Origin: Candidatus Paralachnospira caecorum
GTDB lineage: Bacteria; Bacillota; Clostridia; Lachnospirales; Lachnospiraceae
DNA: 57,693 bases
Direction: 5' to 3'
NCBI GenBank assembly: GCA_904379015.1
Contig: CAJFHG010000013.1
Span: forward strand, 1-57,693
The notes beneath the pieces are model-generated. The model searched no databases. It was given only the letters and a program-made list of their open reading frames with translations, and was not told where the DNA came from. Of the stretch, positions 9,755 through 17,491 are shown piece by piece; position 1 is the stretch's first letter, and each line of letters begins with the position of its first letter. The position numbers were made by a program, and so were the translations under genes.

Positions 9755-12397
9755 TTATTTTCCATAGTAAGCCTTCAGATAGATTTCTTTCAGCTCACTC
9801 ATCAGCGGATATCTGGGATTCGCGCCGGTGCACTGGTCATCAAAGGCCTGCTCCACCATCACATCCAGCGTTTCCATGAAGTCCTTCTCAGAAATTCCGT
9901 ACTCGGCAATGCTCTTCTTGATGCCGATCTTTTCTTTCAGGTCTTCCAGCGCCTGAATGAAGTTTTCAAACACTTCATGATCGTCTTTTCCCTGAATCCC
10001 CGCGAACCGTGCCGCTTCCACGTATTTCTCGAAGGCGTGAGGATATTTGTACTGAGGGAAGGTTCCCATCTTCGCCGGAGCCGGCTCCGCGTTATAACGG
10101 ATCACGTAGGTCAGCACCAGGGCATTCGCCACGCCATGAGGAAGATGATGGAAGGCTCCCAGCTTATGGGCCAGCGAATGATTTACGCCCAGGAAGGCGT
10201 TGGCAAACGCCATGCCGGCCATGCAGGACGCGTCTGCCATCTTTTCTCTGGCTTCCACATCCGCCGCTCCGTATTCATATGCCCGGGGCAGATACTTGAA
10301 TACATTCCGAATAACCTGGAACGCCAGACTGTCTGTATAATCAGAAGCCATAATGGACACGCAGGCCTCCAGGGCATGGGTCATAACGTCGATGCCGGAC
10401 GCGCTGGTCAGTCCCTTCGGCATGGTCATCATGTTGTCGGGATCCACGATCGCCATATTGGGAAGCAGCTGATAATCTGCCAGAGGCCATTTCTTTCCCG
10501 TAGACTCATCCGTGATGATCGCGAAAGGCGTCACCTCCGAGCCTGTGCCGGCAGATGTGGGAATGGCGACAAAATACGCTTTTTCTCCCATCTTCGGGAA
10601 TGTGTAGATTCTCTTCCGGATATCCATGAAATCCATGGCCATATCCATGAAGTCCACCTCCGGATGCTCATACATCACCCACATGATCTTGCCGGCGTCC
10701 ATGGCAGAACCGCCGCCCAGCGCAATGATCGTATCCGGCTCAAAGCTTCTCATCATCTCGGCGCCGGCTTTTGCGCATTTCAGCTTGGGATCCGGCTCCA
10801 CATCATAGAAACAGGTATACACAATGCCCATCTCGTCCAGTTTATCGGTGATCGGCTTTGTATAGCCGTTTTTATAGAGAAAGGTATCGGTCACGATAAA
10901 CGCGCGTTTCTTGTGCATGACCGTTCCCAGCTCATCCAGCGCCACAGGCATGCAGCCCTTTTTGAAGTAAACCTTTTCCGGTGTCCTGAACCACAGCATA
11001 TTTTCTCTCCTCTCGGCAACTGTCTTGATGTTGATCAGATGCTTCACTCCCACGTTCTCCGACACGGAATTGCCGCCCCAGGAACCGCAGCCGAGGGTGA
11101 GAGAAGGATCCAGCCTGAAGTTGTAAAGATCTCCGATACCACCCTGAGAAGAAGGCGTGTTCACCAGGATCCGGCAGGTCTTCATGGCTGCCTGATGCTT
11201 TGCCATCTTCGCTTTTCCGTCCTCAGTCGCTGTATTCACATAGAGAACAGAGGTATGTCCGTATCCGCCGTCCGCAACCAGGCGCTCCGCTTTCGCCACC
11301 GCGTCGTCGAAATCCTTCGCCCTGTACATGGCCAGTACAGGAGACAGCTTTTCATGGGCAAAGGGCTCGGAAATATCCACCGATTCCACTTCTCCGATGA
11401 GGATCTTCATGTCCGCCGGAACTTCAATTCCGGCCAGCTTCGCGATCACCGGCGCCGGCTGTCCTACGATCTTCGCGTTGACTGTGCCCGCCTCCGTCAG
11501 AATGATCGCGCGCAGCTTATCCATCTCTTCTTTATTCAGGAAATAGCATTTTCTCTTTTTAAATTCCGCTTTGACTTCTCTGTATACCCGGTCCAGGACG
11601 ATCACGGACTGCTCGGACGCGCAGATCATGCCGTTGTCAAACGTCTTGGAGTGAATAATGGAATTGACGGCCATCAGAATATCCGCCGAATCGTCGATGA
11701 TCGCCGGGGTGTTTCCGGGGCCCACGCCCACAGCCGGTTTTCCCGAGGAATAAGCCGCCGTCACCATGCCGGGGCCGCCTGTCGCCAGAATCACATCGGA
11801 TCCTCTCATCACTTCGTTGGTCAGCTCCAGGGAAGGCACGTCGATCCAGGAAATGATGCCTTCCGGCGCTCCGGCCTTCACAGCCGCCTCCAGCACGACC
11901 CTGGCCGCCGCAATGGTACAGGCCTTCGCGCGGGGATGAGGCGAAATAATGATCGCGTTTCTTGTCTTCAGGGCGATCAGGGTCTTAAAAATTGCAGTTG
12001 ATGTAGGATTTGTCGTAGGGATTACCGCGGCGATCAGGCCGACCGGCTCCGCAATCCTTTTATATCCGAACGCGGTGTCCTCTTCGATCACACCGCAGGT
12101 TTTTGTATTTTTATATTTGTTGTAAATATATTCTGCCGCATAATGGTTTTTGATGACCTTATCTTCCACTACGCCCATTCCGGTCTCTTCCACAGCCATT
12201 TTCGCCAGAGGAATCCTCTGATGGTTGGCAGCCATGGCAGCCTCATAAAAGATCTTGTCAACCTGCTCCTGGGTAAAGGAAGCGAACTTCTTCTGAGCTT
12301 CCCGCATCTGTGACATCTTCGCGAGAAGCTTTTCTACATTGTCGATGATTTCAATTTCAGGTCTTTCCTGATTCTGGATTTTCTCTGCTTTCGCCAT
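9755..12397 (-). CDS. adhE: Bifunctional acetaldehyde-CoA/alcohol dehydrogenase
   Basis: Converts acetyl-CoA to ethanol through acetaldehyde and reoxidises NADH during fermentation. The 880 residues match AdhE. The N-terminal aldehyde dehydrogenase half carries the catalytic Cys near residue 259 (NGMICASEQS) and the NAD-binding GGPGMVTAAYSSG. The C-terminal iron-dependent alcohol dehydrogenase half carries GGGSAMDAGKIM, the metal-site region HALEACVS and GVNHSLAHKLGA. The protein is expected to form spirosome filaments, as known for the family. The start at 12397 follows AGGAGG and begins MAKAEK; an earlier in-frame codon at 12466 falls next to the Rex-like operator and is not credible. A consensus promoter and Rex-like operator lie upstream. 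Confidence 0.97.
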   Translation of the reverse strand: MAKAEKIQNQERPEIEIIDNVEKLLAKMSQMREAQKKFASFTQEQVDKIFYEAAMAANHQRIPLAKMAVEETGMGVVEDKVIKNHYAAEYIYNKYKNTKTCGVIEEDTAFGYKRIAEPVGLIAAVIPTTNPTSTAIFKTLIALKTRNAIIISPHPRAKACTIAAARVVLEAAVKAGAPEGIISWIDVPSLELTNEVMRGSDVILATGGPGMVTAAYSSGKPAVGVGPGNTPAIIDDSADILMAVNSIIHSKTFDNGMICASEQSVIVLDRVYREVKAEFKKRKCYFLNKEEMDKLRAIILTEAGTVNAKIVGQPAPVIAKLAGIEVPADMKILIGEVESVDISEPFAHEKLSPVLAMYRAKDFDDAVAKAERLVADGGYGHTSVLYVNTATEDGKAKMAKHQAAMKTCRILVNTPSSQGGIGDLYNFRLDPSLTLGCGSWGGNSVSENVGVKHLINIKTVAERRENMLWFRTPEKVYFKKGCMPVALDELGTVMHKKRAFIVTDTFLYKNGYTKPITDKLDEMGIVYTCFYDVEPDPKLKCAKAGAEMMRSFEPDTIIALGGGSAMDAGKIMWVMYEHPEVDFMDMAMDFMDIRKRIYTFPKMGEKAYFVAIPTSAGTGSEVTPFAIITDESTGKKWPLADYQLLPNMAIVDPDNMMTMPKGLTSASGIDVMTHALEACVSIMASDYTDSLAFQVIRNVFKYLPRAYEYGAADVEAREKMADASCMAGMAFANAFLGVNHSLAHKLGAFHHLPHGVANALVLTYVIRYNAEPAPAKMGTFPQYKYPHAFEKYVEAARFAGIQGKDDHEVFENFIQALEDLKEKIGIKKSIAEYGISEKDFMETLDVMVEQAFDDQCTGANPRYPLMSELKEIYLKAYYGK

Positions 12398-12459
12398 GCG
12401 TCCTACCTCCTGATTCGTGTTCCCGGGGGAATAAGAATGATTACGTAACACGGTTTTAA

Positions 12460-12477
12460 TTGACAACTTATTAACAA
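12460..12477 (-). promoter_or_regulatory. Rex-like operator of adhE
   Basis: On the minus strand TTGTTAATAAGTTGTCAA fits the clostridial Rex pattern TTGTTAA-N4-TTAACAA with two mismatches. It starts about nine bases after the predicted transcription start, a position where a bound Rex repressor would block adhE until NADH accumulates. Confidence 0.65.
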
Positions 12478-12492
12478 TCTCAACCTTGCTCC

Positions 12493-12521
12493 ATTATATG
12501 TTATCGTTAATGTTTTGTCAA
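12493..12521 (-). promoter_or_regulatory. Consensus promoter of adhE
   Basis: On the minus strand a perfect TTGACA and a perfect TATAAT are separated by 17 bases. The start would lie near 12486, giving a leader of about 90 nt. Confidence 0.88.
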
Positions 12522-12637
12522 TATGATTTTGATATTTTTTTGACACATTCCATGAAACAGCAAAATTCCCCAATGTCTGCGCAGGAAATAAAACTGGAAC
12601 TTTTTAAAATCGACAAAAAAAGAGATTATTTTCTAAA

Positions 12638-14095
12638 TTAACAAATATATTCTTTAAGAAATTTTTTTGTTTCTTCTTCGCTGTAGAGAATCGTCGATTC
12701 CTCCAGAAAAACAGAAAAGTCATAAAACGCGTTCAGCAGACTCTGTTCTTCAAGGAGCAGATAGTAATACCGGCCCTCTCCGCTTGAAAACTGCAGATAA
12801 CCAAAGCCTGCCGACACAAACAGGTGAAAATTCCGCGGAAAATGTTCCATTTCATTTTTGAACATTCTGATCTTCCTGCCGGAGCCGATCAACGCGCAGT
12901 ATTTTTTCAGAACCCGGACGCGGTCCGGATAATCAAGAGGCTGATAGATTTCCGGAGGGATCTCCTCGATGATTCCCGTTTCCAGAAAACTCTTGATCCC
13001 GTCTCTCGAAAAGAAATTATGCGCCCAGATTTTCCCGACTGATGCCAGATACTGATTGGCCTGTTCGATAAAATTTTCTCTGTCCGGAAGATCGCGTTTT
13101 ACATATTTTTCCACGAGGTCCGGTGTCAGACAGGACGACAGACAAGGCCCAAAACCAAGTATATAGCTGTCCCGGCACGAAGAAACGAGCACAGGAAACT
13201 TCTGGAAATGAAATTCAAGGGAAGACTCAAATGAAAGCAGCATGGGCGACGCTTTCTCCCAGCTCCTGTCAAAATATTCTCTGATCTGCGCTACTACCTG
13301 TTCCTCCCTGAAACAGATTCCTTCTGTCAGATCTCCCGAACAGATCACAGCCGCCTCTCTGGTCAGGAACACGCAGGGCATAAAATTGAAATCACCGAAG
13401 TGGGCGTTGATATCATCATAATAATACCTGGGTTCGTACTGATATCCCGTATTATAAAAAGGAAGAATCCGTTTCAGACACTGCAGATTATAGTTTTCCT
13501 GGGAACGGATAAAATTTTTCACATTATTGATGCATATGATATTGCGTATCTCGGCATTTGGTTTCACATCTCCGTAAGAAACCGGAATCGATGCCGCAAT
13601 GTCCAGCGCTTCCAGATGTTCCGGCTGGGCAAGGATTGAGATATGGCATTCCTTTCCGGAAGCTTCTATCAAAAAAATACGATGAATCATAGCAGACAAT
13701 TCAAACCTCCCGTTTAAGGGAAACGTCTTTTTGTTTTCATCGTATATTCCGCTTATGGCTTCCCGGCTGATCGAAACTGTCGCCAGCCCCGACTGCCTGT
13801 TTTTCTGAATGCTGCGGAAATTCAGGATAAAATCCTGCACACTTCTTCGCCTGAGATACGTTTCGCTCCCCACTCTCGTCATCTCATAGGCATCCATCAG
13901 CTCCTGCGCCTCTCTCGGATTCAGAGACAGATGCTCTGATATCTTCCGCACCAGTTCCTTTGAAGAAGGATTCCTTTTCCCATTGATCAATTTATACATC
14001 GTGGATCGATCCAGTCCGCAGTATCCCGTCAGGGCGCTGACATTGACATCCCTTGCTTTTATGATCTGTGAGAACAGTTTTGAAAATTCCGACAT
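12638..14095 (-). CDS. Large XRE-family regulator, paralogue A
   Basis: The protein has 485 residues. An N-terminal helix-turn-helix (about residues 5-60) contains VNVSALTGYCGLDRSTMYKL then INGKRNPSSKELV. A long region of no recognised domain follows. It is clearly related to the 484-residue protein at 34460-35914: both share RSTxYxxxxGKR in the HTH, xxYE(M/L)(T/A)RVG after it, and a central YEPRYYY...NxMP block. The start at 14095 is placed by GGGGAGA seven bases upstream; the in-frame extension to 14221 has no HTH similarity. A palindrome at 14224-14238 recurs upstream of paralogue B, suggesting a shared operator. The C-terminal 400 residues may sense a ligand or contact another protein, which is inference. 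Confidence 0.82.
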   Translation of the reverse strand: MSEFSKLFSQIIKARDVNVSALTGYCGLDRSTMYKLINGKRNPSSKELVRKISEHLSLNPREAQELMDAYEMTRVGSETYLRRRSVQDFILNFRSIQKNRQSGLATVSISREAISGIYDENKKTFPLNGRFELSAMIHRIFLIEASGKECHISILAQPEHLEALDIAASIPVSYGDVKPNAEIRNIICINNVKNFIRSQENYNLQCLKRILPFYNTGYQYEPRYYYDDINAHFGDFNFMPCVFLTREAAVICSGDLTEGICFREEQVVAQIREYFDRSWEKASPMLLSFESSLEFHFQKFPVLVSSCRDSYILGFGPCLSSCLTPDLVEKYVKRDLPDRENFIEQANQYLASVGKIWAHNFFSRDGIKSFLETGIIEEIPPEIYQPLDYPDRVRVLKKYCALIGSGRKIRMFKNEMEHFPRNFHLFVSAGFGYLQFSSGEGRYYYLLLEEQSLLNAFYDFSVFLEESTILYSEEETKKFLKEYIC

Positions 14096-14223
14096 ATATT
14101 CTCCCCATTTCCTTAATGATATATCGAGCGTTTCCTGCTGTTTTTTACAACCGAATCTGCTAAAAATATAGCAAAAAGTGTATTTCAAAGTAAAGGAAGG
14201 AGACATAAAAAGACTGTCCACAA

Positions 14224-14238
14224 AATCTGCCTCAGATT
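14224..14238. promoter_or_regulatory. Palindromic operator candidate, XRE paralogue A
   Basis: AATCTG-CCT-CAGATT is a perfect six-base inverted repeat with a three-base spacer, inside CAAAATCTGCCTCAGATTG. The same 15-mer with one central change occurs at 35974-35988 in front of paralogue B. Confidence 0.6.
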
Positions 14239-14394
14239 GTGAAATACAGCGTCTCGCTGCACGTTAATACGTTAATACTGAGATTCTTTATATTTTTGCA
14301 TTAATTTTTCCAAAAAATATTACCAAACACAGATCCGCAGATTTAATATAGGATTGAACTGACCTGAATATAAGCAGAGGGGGTATGAATCACA

Positions 14395-14565
14395 ATGCTG
14401 AAACGAGGAAAACTGGCTGTCCCGATCCTGACAGGCAGCCTGATACTGGGAATGCTGCCCTGCGGCATATCCGCAGTTTGCCAACCAGACCGGACACAAC
14501 GGCTATCAGATCACCTGCTCCTGTCTTATGCAACCATATGGATTTTGAAAAAATCCCCGGACTGA
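14395..14565 (+). pseudogene. Remnant of a small secreted-peptide gene
   Basis: A 56-codon frame starts with a good signal peptide (MLKRGKLAVPILTGSLILGM, then LPCGISA) and then turns into unlikely sequence. Removing one G after the GCA codon at about 14473-14475 would give ISAFANQTGHNGYQIT, with a normal AFA cleavage site, before a stop about 25 residues later. I read it as a frameshifted or truncated gene for an exported peptide. A purine-rich GAGGGGG precedes it. The rest of the interval from 14096 to 14658 holds only the operator at 14224, a tandem GTTAATAC repeat near 14263 and the terminator at 14602. Confidence 0.4.
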
Positions 14566-14601
14566 AACAGATTCTGCAAATCTTTTGAGCAAAACATTAA
14601 A

Positions 14602-14657
14602 AGACTCCCCACAGAAATACCCATCCACATAACAGAGGGTATTTCCATGGGGAGTCT
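14602..14657 (-). terminator. Terminator of the lacI-ended operon
   Basis: A long stem pairs AGACTCCCC with GGGGAGTCT and continues inward with GAAATACCC/GGGTATTTC. On the minus strand CTTTTAATGTTTT follows; on the plus strand CTTATTTTTC follows. It begins directly after the stop codon of the LacI-family gene. Confidence 0.85.
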
Positions 14658-14658
14658 C

Positions 14659-15705
14659 TTATTTTTCAGGCAAATCCGTTCGTGGCCCCTTCCTGGCAGC
14701 ACTTTCTCTCATCATCACATCCCCGGCAACACTGACTGTACACCGTGTACCGTTAGGATTTTCTATCCGGCAATTCAAGACCCGCATTGCCGTTTCTCCT
14801 ATCATCTCTCCTGGAATCTGAACCGCAGTAATTGCCGGAGAAGTCATACGGCAAAACAGACTGTCACCGATACTGACAAGCGATATATCATCCGGAATAC
14901 TGTATCCCTTTGCGCTCAATGCGTTGAGCATTCCTACCGCGACCGCATCATTGTCAGCAATCACCGCATCCGGCATGGAACCGCTTTCCTGCATGATAGA
15001 AACAATATTGTCATATGTACCCTCCATCATCGGATTTACAGGAAAACAAATGCTGCGGTCGACTTTGATGCCTCGTTCTTCTGCGATATTCATAAAAGAA
15101 TAATACCGTTCTTTATAATTATAAGTTTTAAAACAGCTGTAAATAAACCCTATCCTTGAATGCCCATAACCGCACAGCAAATCCACGGCCTTGTAGATAC
15201 ACTGCCGATTGTCGATGGTCACGCTGTCGCATTCAAACGCCGGCATTTTCGTATCAACCGTCACAACAGGAGATTGAAATTCTTCCAGATAATTTTTATA
15301 AAACAACGGCAAATCCGTTCCCAGTAAAATCATTCCATCAAGCGGATTTTCATTGATCAGCTGGAGCACTTTGATAAATTCTCCCTCATGGCAGGGCGTA
15401 ACCACCACATCGTATCCCAGCTTTCTTGCTTCTTGTCCGATCGAATCCAGCATAGAATTGACAAATCCGTCATTTTTTCCCGTATGATATCCCACTACGG
15501 AATATTTAAGCAGATATACACGGCGGATTGTTTCCTTTTCCTGTTCTTTAAGTTCCTCATGATACCCATGATCTTTTAACTGCTGAAGAACCTTTGTCCT
15601 TGTTTCATCACTGACTCCGGGGCGATTATGAAGAACCAGAGAGACCGTTGCGGATGATATATTCAAATTTTTAGCTATTTCCTTTAATGGCACTCTGTTC
15701 TTCAC
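14659..15705 (-). CDS. LacI-family transcriptional regulator
   Basis: The protein has 348 residues. The N-terminal LacI helix-turn-helix with hinge helix reads VPLKEIAKNLNISSATVSLV then LHNRPGVSDETRTKV. A periplasmic-binding-protein-like effector domain spans about residues 60-340, with the usual PDAVIADNDAVAVGMLNAL and DDISLVSIGDS stretches. The start is GTG at 15705, seven bases after GAGGGG. It is the last gene of the operon that begins with a solute-binding protein at 21623 and is probably the local regulator, with the transported compound or its phosphorylated product as effector. A symmetric site at 21679-21694 is a candidate operator. The effector is unknown. Confidence 0.9.
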   Translation of the reverse strand: MKNRVPLKEIAKNLNISSATVSLVLHNRPGVSDETRTKVLQQLKDHGYHEELKEQEKETIRRVYLLKYSVVGYHTGKNDGFVNSMLDSIGQEARKLGYDVVVTPCHEGEFIKVLQLINENPLDGMILLGTDLPLFYKNYLEEFQSPVVTVDTKMPAFECDSVTIDNRQCIYKAVDLLCGYGHSRIGFIYSCFKTYNYKERYYSFMNIAEERGIKVDRSICFPVNPMMEGTYDNIVSIMQESGSMPDAVIADNDAVAVGMLNALSAKGYSIPDDISLVSIGDSLFCRMTSPAITAVQIPGEMIGETAMRVLNCRIENPNGTRCTVSVAGDVMMRESAARKGPRTDLPEK

Positions 15706-15778
15706 ATTTCAACCCCTCATTATGATTTCTTTTGGTTACATATGATTTTCATAAACATCTACGATCTGCCATAAATGT

Positions 15779-16414
15779 TCATTGTTTCTCATTCACATAT
15801 TTTGACAATGATGTGATAAGCAGTGCTGCGACAACCGAACCCGGATCAAGAATTTGTCTGGAATCTTCTCCCCGCCGGGCAGCGCGTCCCCAGCAGGCCA
15901 GCATTCCAACCGTCGACGCAGACCCTTCCTGCGCGGCTTCAGCCGCCTTTCTCAGCTCTATTCCAACTTTTTCTTCTGAATGATTAGCAGTCATAATCCG
16001 TACTGCCGGATCAAATCCATCCAGAAACGTTTTCTCGCCGACCTTTGCTTTTCCCCGGTTGATGATTCCCTTCTGAAATGCATTCAAAAATGTTCCAATC
16101 TCACATCCGCTGATTTCCGTTTTCCCCTTGAACACCTTGCCAGCTTCAATAAAACCAGAAGAAATCAATGTTCCCAGACTGGAAGACGCCTTGCTGTTCA
16201 TGGTTTTTCCTGCATTATACAATAATATTCCAATATCTTCAATAGACGAATTCTCTGCTTCTTCCTTCATTGCATGGAACCCGTCTGACATAGACAGCCC
16301 CAAATCTCCATCTCCTGCCACCTGATCCAATTTGATCAGATAATCTTTGTTTTTGTCCATAACTCTGGACCATTCTTCAAATAGATGTCGGAAATCCTCC
16401 ACATTTAATATCAT
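15779..16414 (-). CDS. dhaL: DhaL-type kinase subunit (ATP/ADP-binding)
   Basis: This is the nucleotide-binding subunit of a two-component dihydroxyacetone-type kinase, 211 residues and of family length. The three metal-binding aspartates are at 30, 35 and 37 in LDQVAGDGDLGLSM, the positions I recall for E. coli DhaL; the motif reads GDGDLG rather than GDGDHG. Later conserved pieces include SSLGTLISSGF and the C-terminal GSASTVGMLACWGRAARRGEDSRQ region. The start at 16414 follows AGGGGG; an upstream ATG at 16447 has no ribosome site. It lies downstream of dhaK. No phosphotransfer protein DhaM is in the window, so either it is encoded elsewhere or the kinase uses ATP. Confidence 0.88.
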   Translation of the reverse strand: MILNVEDFRHLFEEWSRVMDKNKDYLIKLDQVAGDGDLGLSMSDGFHAMKEEAENSSIEDIGILLYNAGKTMNSKASSSLGTLISSGFIEAGKVFKGKTEISGCEIGTFLNAFQKGIINRGKAKVGEKTFLDGFDPAVRIMTANHSEEKVGIELRKAAEAAQEGSASTVGMLACWGRAARRGEDSRQILDPGSVVAALLITSLSKYVNEKQ

Positions 16415-16476
16415 AATCCAATCCCCCTGATCTACAGCATCATTCATATAATTCCATATATGATATCATTCGCAAA

Positions 16477-17475
16477 TTACAGCTGCGGCTGGACAAAAAA
16501 TGGCGTTGCGGCCGGTTTTGACAGCAAAGCTTTCAATTCGTCATCCAGCTTAAACAAAGAAATTGACATCCCCGCCATTTCCATGGAAGTTGCAAATTCT
16601 CCCGTATATACATGATATATTTTAATTTTTCTGTTTGTCAAGACAGTATGCACCCGTTTGAAAGCGATATACTGCTCTTCAAGAGGAGTTGCTCCCAACC
16701 CGTTTATCAATACCGCAACTTCATCCTCTTCCCTGAGCTTCATATCCTCTAATATGGGTTCCATCATTTCATCTACGATTTCATTTGCCGTACTGAGCTG
16801 TCCCCGCCTGATCCCTGCTTCACCATGGATTCCCATTCCGATTTCCATTTCATTCTCACCCAATTCAAAACTTGGCTTTCCTACTCTCGGAATCGTACAG
16901 GGAGAAAGCGCGACTCCCATAGTCCTCACATTGTCCGCCGCCTTTCTGGCGATTCTGGTCACTTCATCAAGATCCATCATCTGATCTGCGGCAGCTCCTG
17001 CAACTTTATAAATAAAAAAGATTCCCGCTACGCCTCTTCTATTATCGGCATCATCTGTTGAGACATCGTCCTTTCCTATCACCGTATTAACTTTAATATT
17101 GTCCTCGAAATCAGCCATTTCTGCAGCCATTTCAAAATTCATTTTATCGCCGCCATAATTTCCGTAAATATAAAGAACACCCGCGCCTGAATCGATCGCC
17201 TTTGTCACTGCCAGCATCTGCTGGGCACTGGAAGACTGAAATACATCCCCAATACTGCATCCGTCAAGCATTCCTTCCCCCACATATCCCAGAAACAGCG
17301 GCAAATGTCCGCTTCCACCTCCTGTAGCCAGTCCCACCTTGCCCGGCTTTAAATTTTTCCTCACCAGTGCATGCATATCACCCTCTACATAGGTCAGTTC
17401 ATCTGGATGTGCGAGATAAATGCCTGTCAGCATATCATTTACAAACATTCCCGGCGAATTAATAATTTTTTTCAT
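16477..17475 (-). CDS. dhaK: DhaK-type kinase subunit (substrate-binding), divergent
   Basis: Substrate-binding subunit of a DhaKL kinase, 332 residues. The His that binds the carbonyl substrate covalently is His217 in GMGIHGEAG, and His57 and Asp110 are present in GGGSGHLP and NYGGDKMNF. The residues around them differ from the standard dihydroxyacetone enzymes as I recall them: GGGSGHEPAHAG becomes GGGSGHLPLFLG, and NYTGD becomes NYGGD. The chemistry is therefore kept while the substrate pocket has changed, so the substrate may not be dihydroxyacetone. It sits 16 nt downstream of the aldolase-family gene and upstream of dhaL in one operon. The substrate is inferred to be a small hydroxylated ketone or aldehyde. 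Confidence 0.88.
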   Translation of the reverse strand: MKKIINSPGMFVNDMLTGIYLAHPDELTYVEGDMHALVRKNLKPGKVGLATGGGSGHLPLFLGYVGEGMLDGCSIGDVFQSSSAQQMLAVTKAIDSGAGVLYIYGNYGGDKMNFEMAAEMADFEDNIKVNTVIGKDDVSTDDADNRRGVAGIFFIYKVAGAAADQMMDLDEVTRIARKAADNVRTMGVALSPCTIPRVGKPSFELGENEMEIGMGIHGEAGIRRGQLSTANEIVDEMMEPILEDMKLREEDEVAVLINGLGATPLEEQYIAFKRVHTVLTNRKIKIYHVYTGEFATSMEMAGMSISLFKLDDELKALLSKPAATPFFVQPQL

Positions 17476-17491
17476 AAGCCCTCCATTCTCA

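Noticed and set aside
9629-12001. Plus-strand open frame of 790 codons
   Set aside because: It is antisense to adhE, with a His- and Arg-rich composition typical of a reversed coding frame and no ribosome site.
14385-14588. A 67-codon frame overlapping the secreted-peptide remnant
   Set aside because: Its translation is Pro/Arg-rich without a signal peptide. The frame starting at 14395 carries the signal peptide and is the better reading.
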